Origin: Lacisediminimonas profundi | GTDB taxonomy: Bacteria; Pseudomonadota; Gammaproteobacteria; Burkholderiales; Burkholderiaceae_D | DNA: 64,000 bases | Direction: 5' to 3' | NCBI RefSeq assembly: GCF_008831265.1 | Contig: NZ_VTTH01000001.1 | Span: 496,001-560,000 of the forward strand | In this document: positions 25,613 to 33,559 of the stretch, one piece after another | Numbering within the stretch: position 1 is the first letter of the stretch | How the letters are laid out: every line of letters begins with the position of its first letter | Notes under the pieces: generated by a model | What the model was told of the DNA's origin: nothing | The model's input: only the letters and a program-made list of their open reading frames with translations | Database searches by the model: none | Position numbers and translations under genes: made by a program

Positions 25613-26088
25613 GGCCGATCCTTTCCGGCCGCCGTGGCGAGCCAATACGAATTCAAGCGTTTCAATTTATCTCCTTCGGGCGACCGGGCTCATGCAGCAT
25701 CGGTCGCATGTGTGGCAAGCAAGTGTGGCAAGTATCAGGATCGGAGCCCGTATGCTCAATCGATTAATTGTCATGGCGTGTGATTTTTCCTGACGGCCAT
25801 CGCCTGGAACACGCTGGCCAAAGTCGTCAGGCAAGCCCGTCCCGGCCATAGGCTGACACTCGCGAAACCGCACATGCACCACGTCACACCGGGGGTGGCT
25901 GCAGGGCGCTGGCGCAGGCCGCCGGCGGCAGATCGTCCAGGCTTCGCCGGCGTGAGTTTTTTTCCTGCGCAGTGAATATAACTGGATTGGTATTGCAGAC
26001 AAGACACTGCATACTCGGCATTCTTCTAAAAAATCCCGCGCCTTTTCCCAAGGCCAGCGGGGACCATCTTGCGAAACCAAGGAGACCC
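25613..26088. other. Divergent intergenic region with a direct repeat
   Basis: These 476 bp separate the Cox-type operon from a divergent Bug gene and must hold both promoters. The only clear structure is a 10-base direct repeat, GTGTGGCAAG, at 25710-25719 and 25723-25732, spaced 13 bp centre to centre. It is a possible activator site for the minus-strand operon. No consensus promoter or small gene stands out. Confidence 0.4.
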
Positions 26089-27078
26089 ATGAAATCGCAA
26101 TTGTCCCGATTCGTCCGTATCAGCTGCGCGCTGGCCTGCGTGGCAGCCGTAACCGGATCCGCATACGCCCAGTCCAACTGGCCCAACCGCCCGATCAGGA
26201 TCGTCGTGCCCTACGCTGCAGGGGGATCGACCGATATCACCACCCGCCTGGTGGCAAAGAACCTGTCCGAGGAACTCGGGCAACAGGTTGTCATCGAGAA
26301 CAAGGGCGGCGCCGGCGGCACCCTCGGCACCGCAGCCTTTGCAAAGGCAACGCCTGACGACCATTATTTCCTGATGGTCACGCAGTCGCAGATGTCGATC
26401 AACCAGTTCCTGTTCAAGGACAAGCTGGGCTACGATCCCGTTGCCGACCTGCAGCCGGTCGGACTGGTCGCCCAGACCAGCAACGCCATCGTCGTCCCGG
26501 CCTCGCTGCCGGTGAAGACGTTCAAGGAATTCATTGCCTACACCAAGGCTAATCCGGGCAAGGTGTCATACTCCAGCGCCGGCGTGGGCAGCACCGGCCA
26601 CCTGCTCAATGAACTGATCAAGAGCTCCCTCGGCCTGGACATGGTGCATGTGCCGTACAAGGGCAACGGACCGGCAATGCAGGCGGTGGTTTCCGGCGAA
26701 GTGCAGCTGAATACGGACAACATGCCGCAACTCGTGGCCCAGATTCGCGCTGGCAAGGTGCGTCCGCTGGCGGTCACGATGAGCAAGCGCTGGTTCCAGT
26801 TGCCGGACGTGCCGTCGGTCGACGAACTCGGTTATCCCGAGCTGAAGACGACGGTGTGGTTTGCGCTGGTGGCGCAGAGCAAGCAGTCGAAGGAGTCGAT
26901 CACCAGGTTGAATGCGGCGCTGAACAAGGTCTTGCGGAATCCGGAATTTGTCGCGCGTCTGCGTGAGCAGAGCCTGGAAGCGACACCAAGCACGCCGCAG
27001 GATGTGGTGGCGCTGGCTGACAGTGACCGCAAGAAATGGAAGGCCGTGGTCGAGGCTTCGGGCGCCAAGATCGACTAA
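26089..27078 (+). CDS. Bug/TctC-family periplasmic receptor
   Basis: A 329-residue Bug receptor. The signal peptide (RFVRISCALACVAAVTGSAYAQ) precedes SNWPNRPIRIVVPYAAGGSTDITTR; later motifs are VVIENKGGAGG and HVPYKGNGPAM. The ATG at 26089 follows AAGGAG. It is divergent from the Cox-type operon and convergent with the CoA-ligase/DpgC-like operon, and ends in a strong stem-loop. It could serve either pathway. Confidence 0.92.
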   Translation: MKSQLSRFVRISCALACVAAVTGSAYAQSNWPNRPIRIVVPYAAGGSTDITTRLVAKNLSEELGQQVVIENKGGAGGTLGTAAFAKATPDDHYFLMVTQSQMSINQFLFKDKLGYDPVADLQPVGLVAQTSNAIVVPASLPVKTFKEFIAYTKANPGKVSYSSAGVGSTGHLLNELIKSSLGLDMVHVPYKGNGPAMQAVVSGEVQLNTDNMPQLVAQIRAGKVRPLAVTMSKRWFQLPDVPSVDELGYPELKTTVWFALVAQSKQSKESITRLNAALNKVLRNPEFVARLREQSLEATPSTPQDVVALADSDRKKWKAVVEASGAKID

Positions 27079-27107
27079 GTTTGCAACACCGCCATTGCCG
27101 GTGAGAT

Positions 27108-27138
27108 GCAGGCCGGGAGCGCAAACGTCCCGGCCTGC
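27108..27138 (+). terminator. Terminator of the Bug gene
   Basis: GCAGGCCGGGA and its exact complement TCCCGGCCTGC enclose a 9-base loop, 30 bases after the stop codon at 27078. TTTGGGCCCGCTTTTGG follows. The 11-bp GC stem is strong, but the T-tract is short. Confidence 0.65.
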
Positions 27139-27168
27139 TTTGGGCCCGCTTTTGGCCTGCCTTGGGCC

Positions 27169-28740
27169 TCAGGGCGCGGCGGTCTCCGCCTTGCGCAAAT
27201 ACATCTGCGCAATTTCCGGCTTCCTGATCTTCCCCATCGTCGTGCGCGGAAACTGGTCCACGAACAGATAGCGCCGCGGAATCTTGAATCCGCCCAGTTG
27301 CGACCGGCAAAACTCGATCAGCGCCTGCTCTGGCGGTGCCTCCCGTCCGGCGCGCAGCACGATCGCCGCCAGCAGCGCCTCGCCGAATTTTTCATCCGGC
27401 ACGCCGACCACGGCCACATCCGCCACGTCCGGATGCTGGTGCAGCACATTCTCGACTTCCCGCGTGTAGACGTTCTCGCCGCCGGTGATCACCATGTCCT
27501 TCTTGCGGTCCAGCACGTACAGGTAGCCATCCTCATCCAGGCGCCCGACATCGCCGGTGTGAAACCAGCCGTCGCGGAATGCGCTGGCATTGTCCTCGGG
27601 CCGATTCCAGTAGCCTTTGCTCACTTGTGGCCCGCGCACGACGATCTCGCCGATTTCGCCGCGTGGCACCTCCTGTCCGTTGTCATCCAGGAAGCGCATG
27701 TCGACGCCGGGCAGCGGCCTGCCGGCCGCGCGCAACAGTTCCGGCTTGTCCTGTAACGCACGCCGGTGCGCGGGCTCGTCCAGCAAGGCCAGCAGCGGCG
27801 AGGCCTCGGTCAGGCCGTAGCATTGATGGAAGCCAGCGTGTGGAAACGCAGCCATCGCCGCGCGCAGCGTGCCTTCGCCGATCGGCGACGTGCCGTAGCT
27901 GACCAGCCGCAGTGCGGACAGATCGTACTGGTCCAGCCGTCCTTCCTTCAGGACACGCACGATCATGGTCGGCACCAGGCTCAGGATGCTGACCCGGTGC
28001 CGTTCCACTGACTGCAGCACCGCATCGACCGAAAATTCCTTGTGATACACATGACCGCCGCCGAACATCGTGACCACTGTCGCTTTCAGGTCGGTCGAAT
28101 GGAACATCGGCGACACATGCAGGTAGATGTCGTACTCGTCGGGATTGATCACGCGCGATAGCTGCAGCGCGTTCGACATCACATTGCGATGCGACAGCCG
28201 CACGCCCTTGCCGCGTCCTGTGGTGCCGCCGGTATAGAGGATGATGGCATCGTCGTCCTCATGCGCCTCATGGCCGGGCAAGGGCGCCGACAGCGCGATC
28301 ATGTCGTCCAGCCGCGGAAAGCAGGGATCGCTGCCGTCGACCGGCACCACGATCGCGCGCTCCCGGTAACGGGCAAAGGCGGACTGGTCGAGCAGTGGCA
28401 GGAAGGCGTTGTCGATCATCAGCACATCGCACTGCGCGTCCTCGAGAAGCTGGGCGATCTCGGCCGGCGACAGGCGGAAATTCAGCACCACCGGCACCAC
28501 GCCGGCCCAATAGCCGGCGTTGAGCAACTGGCCGTGCAGCACGCAATTGCGGCACAGGGTGGCGAAGCGGTCGCCCGGCTGCAGGCCCAGGCGGCGCAGC
28601 GCGCCGGCGGTCTTGCGGATCTGCTCGAAGTACTGGTCCCAGTTCAGGTTGCCCGCCTGGTCACCATCGGCGTCCAGTATCGCGGGCCGCGTGCCGTAGC
28701 ATTGCGCCGTGGCACGCAGCATGTTGGACAAGGTCAGCAT
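27169..28740 (-). CDS. AMP-forming acyl-CoA ligase
   Basis: A 523-residue member of the ANL superfamily that activates a carboxylic acid to its CoA thioester with ATP. Visible motifs: the P-loop-like IILYTGGTTGRGKGV, then CYGLTEASP, and DGWFHTGDVGRLDEDGYLYVLDRKKDMVITGGENV with the core Asp and hinge; the catalytic Lys is in PRTTMGKIRKPEI. It lies 28 bp after the DpgC-like gene and is co-transcribed with it, so it probably makes that enzyme's CoA substrate. Whether the acid is aromatic or aliphatic is not decidable by eye. Confidence 0.9.
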   Translation of the reverse strand: MLTLSNMLRATAQCYGTRPAILDADGDQAGNLNWDQYFEQIRKTAGALRRLGLQPGDRFATLCRNCVLHGQLLNAGYWAGVVPVVLNFRLSPAEIAQLLEDAQCDVLMIDNAFLPLLDQSAFARYRERAIVVPVDGSDPCFPRLDDMIALSAPLPGHEAHEDDDAIILYTGGTTGRGKGVRLSHRNVMSNALQLSRVINPDEYDIYLHVSPMFHSTDLKATVVTMFGGGHVYHKEFSVDAVLQSVERHRVSILSLVPTMIVRVLKEGRLDQYDLSALRLVSYGTSPIGEGTLRAAMAAFPHAGFHQCYGLTEASPLLALLDEPAHRRALQDKPELLRAAGRPLPGVDMRFLDDNGQEVPRGEIGEIVVRGPQVSKGYWNRPEDNASAFRDGWFHTGDVGRLDEDGYLYVLDRKKDMVITGGENVYTREVENVLHQHPDVADVAVVGVPDEKFGEALLAAIVLRAGREAPPEQALIEFCRSQLGGFKIPRRYLFVDQFPRTTMGKIRKPEIAQMYLRKAETAAP

Positions 28741-28768
28741 GCGACTGCCTCCAGCATTTCCACGGTCA

Positions 28769-30220
28769 TCACAGCTTGCGTTCCTTGGCGTTCCAATGCC
28801 GCTCCAGGTTGGCGATCAGCTGCTCCGACAGGCTGCAGAAAGCCTGCTCCCGCGCATAGGTCGCCAGGTATTGGCGGAAGAGGTCGAACGGCTCGCTCTG
28901 GATACGCATTACCTTGCGGTTGCCGCCGGCGCTGACCAGTCCGGAGCCGACTGCCGCATCGACGCAGTTGCGCAGCGCGGATTCCATCTGGTCCGGCGCT
29001 ACCACTTCGTTGGCGATCAGCCGTCCCTCGGGGGTATCGGCGTCGAAGCGCTTGTCGAACAGGATTGCCTGCTTTGCCAGCCGCTCGCCGACATAGCGCG
29101 GCAAGCGCATGTTGGAAACGCCGGGGATGAAGCCTTCCTTGCGCGCCGGCAGGCTGAAATAAGAACCGCTCTCGGCGATCACGTAGTCGACCACCAGCAA
29201 CAACTGGCAGCCGCCGCCGATGGCGAAGGTCTCGACCACGGCGACCCACATTTTTTCCAGCGTGTTTTCGGGTTCGTTGAGCGGCGCGTGGATGCTGTCG
29301 ACGAAATCGCCGGGCAAAATGCCGCGATAGATTTTCGGGTGCATGGCCATGTTCCGGAACAGGAAGGACACATAGCTTTGCTTGCCCTGGTATATGCGGG
29401 TCAGGTTGATGCCGGAGCAAAAGATGCGCCGGCCCTTGTATTTGGGATGGTCCACCACGCTGCCGCGCAGCACGCCCAGGCGCACGTCGGGATGCAGCAG
29501 CACCAGGTCGAAGGCGACTTCCAGCGGCTGCACGGTGGTGTCGTCTTCCGAATTCAGGTAACGCTCGTTGTGCAGCGTGACGGTGGCGGTGCCGTCAAGG
29601 ACTTCGACTTTCACCACGCCCAGGTCGGCGCGGCCGGTGGCGATGAACTCGTCCAGCAGCGACAGCGCCTGCGCGGTCGGCCGCAGCATCGAGCGCACCA
29701 GGTGGCTGCCGATGTCCTGCTGCGACAGCACGGCGCTGACGAACAGGCCCTGGATGATTTCCAGCCCGTCCTTGTCCTTCTGCGCGAAACCCAGTTCGTG
29801 TTCCAGTTCGGCATCGCTCGGCAGGATGCCGGGCAGCAGCGTGGCCACCTGCGACAGCAGGGCGTCCACGCGCAGCGACTTGTGTCCGTCATCGGTCAGC
29901 GCGCAGTACACGCCATGCACATGAAGGCGGAAGAAGCACACGCAGGCTTGCCAGGTCGGGTGCTGGATCGCTTCGACGGCGCGCTTTTGCGCGCGGCTGC
30001 GCGCCGACTTCACTGGCAGCTGCGCGATCAGGGCGCGGCCCTGCAGGCAGACTTGCCGCAACGCGCTAGCGTCGTCCTTTAATGTGCCGCTGCCGGTCTT
30101 GCCGCCGAGCCGCTCGTCGCAAAAGTCCAGCGCCTGCAGGAATGCCTGCACCTCAGCCTGCGCCATGCCGGCTTCCAGCATGCGCGGTCCGCGCTCTTGC
30201 GCGGGAATGTTTTCGATCAT
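28769..30220 (-). CDS. DpgC-like crotonase-fold protein (cofactor-independent dioxygenase homologue)
   Basis: A 483-residue protein with a helical N-terminal region (~1-200) joined to a crotonase domain. This is the layout of DpgC, which converts 3,5-dihydroxyphenylacetyl-CoA and O2 to the glyoxylate without metal or flavin. The long segment HPKYKGRRIFCSGINLTRIY (259-278), GGGCQ at 335-339 and KEGFIPGVSNMRLPRYVG (361-378) resemble what I recall of DpgC more than ordinary enoyl-CoA hydratases, which are ~260 residues. The ATG at 30220 follows AAGGACG. The partner is the CoA ligase downstream. Here DpgC is outside any glycopeptide cluster, so a catabolic role is inferred. Confidence 0.72.
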   Translation of the reverse strand: MIENIPAQERGPRMLEAGMAQAEVQAFLQALDFCDERLGGKTGSGTLKDDASALRQVCLQGRALIAQLPVKSARSRAQKRAVEAIQHPTWQACVCFFRLHVHGVYCALTDDGHKSLRVDALLSQVATLLPGILPSDAELEHELGFAQKDKDGLEIIQGLFVSAVLSQQDIGSHLVRSMLRPTAQALSLLDEFIATGRADLGVVKVEVLDGTATVTLHNERYLNSEDDTTVQPLEVAFDLVLLHPDVRLGVLRGSVVDHPKYKGRRIFCSGINLTRIYQGKQSYVSFLFRNMAMHPKIYRGILPGDFVDSIHAPLNEPENTLEKMWVAVVETFAIGGGCQLLLVVDYVIAESGSYFSLPARKEGFIPGVSNMRLPRYVGERLAKQAILFDKRFDADTPEGRLIANEVVAPDQMESALRNCVDAAVGSGLVSAGGNRKVMRIQSEPFDLFRQYLATYAREQAFCSLSEQLIANLERHWNAKERKL

Positions 30221-30485
30221 GGTGACGTCCTTATCTCCGATATGCCTCGGGCACGCGTGCGCGCATCCTGTTTTTTTCTGCAAAGCCCTATCAGTATCAG
30301 GCTGCCGGGGACGAGCGAACAACTGAAATATCCTGACAAGGCATGTAAAAAACTCACGCAGGGAGTTCGGGTGGCCCGGGATTGCAGCGGCCATGCGGCA
30401 TTTGAGAAGGGGGGTGGAGGGGTGAAGTGGTGCGTGAGTTTTTCAGGCAGCAGCGTTTCAAGCAAGGGGGTCGTTGCCCGCCACC

Positions 30486-31258
30486 GTGGTTTTGTGGCTA
30501 TTTGGCTTGCGGTTCGTGTGGCTGGGTTTGGTGGCTGTCGTTGTGAAGCCGGGAGACACCCCGGCGGGTGTGTTCCTTTCTTTTAAAAAAGAAAGGAACC
30601 AAAGAAAACACCGTCAAAACCCACTTGGCCAACGGCGGGGCCGAACGCCAACCAGACGCGAATGTCTGGGCTAATCCAGTGCGACGTTCGCGAGAGATGA
30701 TCCCTCGGCTGTGTGCCGCTTACCTAATCAGCCAACCCCATGAAGTGTCTTATACCGATGCCCAGCGCACCGTTGACTCTTAATGTTTTTCGAAGCTTCA
30801 AACAAGCGACGGAGGGGATCTGTTCACGAAAGGCAGAGAGCGGCAGAAAATCGCCTGCGACATCCGCGCCCCTTGACAACCCGCCCTCAAGAGCCAATTA
30901 GCGGCTTCGAAAAACATTAAGAGTCAACGAGCGGTAGTGTGCGGTCGGCGGCATTGAAGCGGGTTGACTGATCCCGGTCAGAAGCGAACGTGTGGCAGGA
31001 TCTTCCTCGCGAACGGCGCACTGGATTAGCCCAGGCATCCGAGTCTGGTTGGCGATCGAGGTGGGCGTTGGCCAAGTGGGTTTTGACGGTGTTTTCTTTG
31101 GTTCCTTTCTTTTTAAAAAGAAAGGGACACACCCGCCGGGGTGTCTCCCGGCTTCACAACGACAACCATCAAACCCAGCCACACGACCCGCAAGCCAAAG
31201 AGCCGCAAAACCACAAAACCACAAAACCACAAACCCACCGATTTGGGTAATGATCAGG
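30486..31258 (-). repeat. Composite inverted-repeat element, copy 2 (reverse orientation)
   Basis: This fills most of the gap 30221-31292. The left arm (~30486-30785) matches the right arm of copy 1, and the right arm (~30893-31258) matches the left arm of copy 1, so the whole element is inverted relative to 7633-8469. The centre is also homologous: read on the minus strand it has TAATTGGCTCTTGAGG, CAGGCGATTTTCT and GAACAGATCCCCTCCG in the same order. By eye roughly nine of ten bases agree in the arms. The hairpin CCTTTCTTTTTAAAAAGAAAG is intact in the right arm. Bases 30221-30485, upstream of the DpgC-like gene, show no other feature. Confidence 0.8.
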
Positions 31259-31292
31259 GCCGGCTGCCCGGAATGTAGCCAGGACGAGAACG

Positions 31293-31844
31293 CTAGCGCT
31301 GCGGATTGAAATCCTTGAGCGTGATGAGTTCAAGCTGCACCACCTTCTCGCCATCGCCCAGCCAGATCTGCCCGTCCTGCACCGTGCATTGCAACTGCAT
31401 CGTGCGCTGGGCCAGCGCTGCCAGCTCCATGCTGGCACCCGACGGCACCTTCATCACGCACAGGTTTCGTGCGCGCTCCACTTTGCCGGCAATCTGCTTC
31501 CACCAGATGTCGCAGGTCGAGCTGTAGCAATACAACAGCACCTGGTCGGAACGCCCACTGGCCTTCAGCAGCCGCTTGTCGTCGGGCTGGCCGACCTCGA
31601 TCCATTTTTCTATCGCGCCGGTCAGGTCCTTTTGCCACAGGTCGGGTTCGTCTTCGTCGCTCAAGCCCTTGCCGAAGGCAAGTGCCTCGTCCGCATTCAG
31701 CGCAAAGGCGAGCACGCGCATCATCATGCGCTCGTCGGTCTCGGACGGGTGGCGGGCAATGATCAGCGAGTGGTCGCCGTAGTAGCCGCGATCCATGTTG
31801 GCGATCTGCAGGCTGGCTTTGTAGATGGTTGATTTGATGGCCAT
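31293..31844 (-). CDS. yaeQ: YaeQ family protein
   Basis: A 183-residue cytoplasmic protein of the YaeQ family, which has a nuclease-like PD-(D/E)xK fold; a role in suppressing rfaH haemolysin defects has been reported, but its biochemical function is unsettled. It begins MAIKSTIYKASLQIANMDRGYY and contains HPSETDERMMMRVLAFALNA, both family hallmarks. Length matches E. coli YaeQ (~180). It lies just beyond copy 2 of the composite repeat. Confidence 0.93.
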   Translation of the reverse strand: MAIKSTIYKASLQIANMDRGYYGDHSLIIARHPSETDERMMMRVLAFALNADEALAFGKGLSDEDEPDLWQKDLTGAIEKWIEVGQPDDKRLLKASGRSDQVLLYCYSSTCDIWWKQIAGKVERARNLCVMKVPSGASMELAALAQRTMQLQCTVQDGQIWLGDGEKVVQLELITLKDFNPQR

Positions 31845-31970
31845 GTGGCCCTTGCAATAATAGTTGTCGGAATGCCGTGGTCAGGCGCAATAGCAGCGAG
31901 TATACCCACCGCAGTGCCCACCGCAGTGGCGAATATCAGTGCATAGGAAGCGCACGGGTCGAATTCCGCA

Positions 31971-32546
31971 CTAGCGGCTGCTGTGCTGTCGCCGGTATTC
32001 CCACGGCGGCACCGGCGCGTCCTGCTCCCACAATCCACGCCTCTGCTTGCGCGCCTCGCCTTCCGCAGCCTTGTAGCTGGCGCGCTCGTCCATATGCTGT
32101 TCACCTTCATACGACTTGTAGTGCCAGGCCAGTCCGGCTCTCAACTGTTCCAGCCCGGCGTCGCGTCCGTCTGCACTCAGCTTGCCGATCCGGCGGCCAT
32201 ATTGGTCTTCCTTGTACCAGTCGAGCACCACCGGCTTGTGCAACACCAGCCCGGAAAGATGGCGCTTTGCGCGATTGCCGAAGGGCTGGAATCGCTCGGG
32301 TGCGTCAATGCCGGCAATGCGGCCCCTGTGCATGACGCCGGACGAGTCGACGAGCACGAAGCTGTCGCCGTCGACGACGACGATTACTTCGCCTTGCAGG
32401 ATTGCCGCGTTCGCATGGACCGCCGGCAGCAGCGCCAACAGCGCCATCAGTGCCAACATCGCGCAAAGAACAACTGCGATGCGGCGCGCTGATGCGGCAG
32501 TTGAATTGCGCGATCCTGGTCCTGCGTGATGCGCCTGCATCGTCAT
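31971..32546 (-). CDS. Thermonuclease (SNase) family protein, exported
   Basis: A 191-residue nuclease of the staphylococcal nuclease family. An N-terminal hydrophobic signal or anchor (VVLCAMLALMALLALLPAVHANA) is followed by the OB-fold core VVVDGDSFVL, RIAGIDAPERFQP and QYGRRIGKL, with the expected Asp, Glu and Arg positions. It would cut nucleic acid in the periplasm or outside. I prefer the ATG at 32546, which has AAGGTG nine bases upstream; a TTG at 32603 overlapping the IclR stop is an alternative that would couple the two genes. Confidence 0.85.
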   Translation of the reverse strand: MTMQAHHAGPGSRNSTAASARRIAVVLCAMLALMALLALLPAVHANAAILQGEVIVVVDGDSFVLVDSSGVMHRGRIAGIDAPERFQPFGNRAKRHLSGLVLHKPVVLDWYKEDQYGRRIGKLSADGRDAGLEQLRAGLAWHYKSYEGEQHMDERASYKAAEGEARKQRRGLWEQDAPVPPWEYRRQHSSR

Positions 32547-32599
32547 CGCCGCTGACACCTTGCCGGCCGCGATCGGCCTGGCGCTGCCCATGGTGCCAA

Positions 32600-33394
32600 T
32601 CAATCCGGCAACTTCCCGAGTGTTGCGGACAAGGCCTGGCCTTCCTTCGCCAGCATCTGCCCCAATTCCTCGATGCGGGGACCATCGATCCGCGCGCCGG
32701 GTCCGAATACCGCAATCGAGCCGGCGACCTTGCCCGACCCCTCGAAGAAAGGCGCCGCGATCGCAACGGCGCCTTGTATCAATTCATTCTTGCTGACTGC
32801 ATAGCCGCGCTTGCGGATTGCGGCCAGTTCGGCCGGGTAGCGGGACACGTCGACCTGCGTGCCCTTCGCGTACTCCTTCAGCTCCCGCTCGGATATGCCG
32901 GCGTGCGCCAGGATCGCCCGTCCGCTGGCGCCGACCACGATCCGCTCCCGATAACCGATGCCGCGCTTGAAGCTCAGCGCCTGCATGCTCGGCAGTTCTG
33001 CCACGCAGGTGCGCCAGGACCCCTGGAAAGCAAATAGCGCAACCGTCTCGCCGGTCCGTTCCCACAGGCTTCGCAGGTTCGGCGCCGCCAGTTCGGCCAG
33101 GTTCAGCGTCGAGGTCCACACATGAGCCAGGTGCGCGACCGAGGGGCCGAGGCGAAATTTCTGCGGATCGCCGGACGACACCAGGAATCCGCTCTGCTCC
33201 AGCGTGTACAGCAGACGGTAGAGCGTGGGCCGGCTGAGGTCCACGCGCTTGAGCAGGTCGCTGGCGGAGAGTTCGGAATCGGTCGGCGTAAAGGCCATCA
33301 GGATGTCGAGCGCGCGGCTGACTGCGCGCACGCTGTCGTTCAGCTTTTCTGCTGGCTCGGATTGTTCGGTCCTTGAAGTTTTTTCTGTTGCCAA
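32600..33394 (-). CDS. IclR-family transcriptional regulator
   Basis: A 264-residue IclR protein: a winged helix (ASDLLKRVDLSRPTLYRLLYTLEQSGF) and an effector domain (GYRERIVVGASGRAILAHAG, NELIQGAVAIAAPFF). No suitable ATG precedes the conserved region. A TTG at 33394 with AGGGA seven bases upstream gives the usual family length and is my chosen start. The gene is divergent from the Rieske oxygenase/Bug/SDR operon, whose -10 box sits inside a small palindrome. Control of that operon is the obvious inference. Confidence 0.87.
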   Translation of the reverse strand: MATEKTSRTEQSEPAEKLNDSVRAVSRALDILMAFTPTDSELSASDLLKRVDLSRPTLYRLLYTLEQSGFLVSSGDPQKFRLGPSVAHLAHVWTSTLNLAELAAPNLRSLWERTGETVALFAFQGSWRTCVAELPSMQALSFKRGIGYRERIVVGASGRAILAHAGISERELKEYAKGTQVDVSRYPAELAAIRKRGYAVSKNELIQGAVAIAAPFFEGSGKVAGSIAVFGPGARIDGPRIEELGQMLAKEGQALSATLGKLPD

Positions 33395-33471
33395 TGTTGG
33401 TTCCCTGGTGGCCGTATCGCGCTGCCGGCAAGGCTGACAGGCTAACACCAGGTCGCGATGAAGGAAACGAT

Positions 33472-33499
33472 TTGACAGCGTGTTTTGTGTCCGTATAAT
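33472..33499 (+). promoter_or_regulatory. Consensus sigma-70 promoter of the Rieske/Bug/SDR operon
   Basis: TTGACA (33472-33477) and TATAAT (33494-33499) both match consensus perfectly and are 16 bp apart. Transcription would start near 33506, leaving a ~54-base leader before the ATG at 33560. So strong a promoter implies tight repression, fitting an operator over its -10 box. Confidence 0.75.
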
Positions 33500-33503
33500 G
33501 GAC
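33489..33503. promoter_or_regulatory. Operator candidate over the -10 box
   Basis: GTCC and GGAC half-sites, 7 bp apart, enclose the TATAAT box. The arms are short, so chance cannot be excluded. The position directly on the promoter and the divergent IclR gene make it a plausible repressor site. Confidence 0.4.
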
Positions 33504-33559
33504 TGGAAGCTTACCACGTGGACAGCAAGATAAATCAACGACACGGGAGACAAGGCGGT

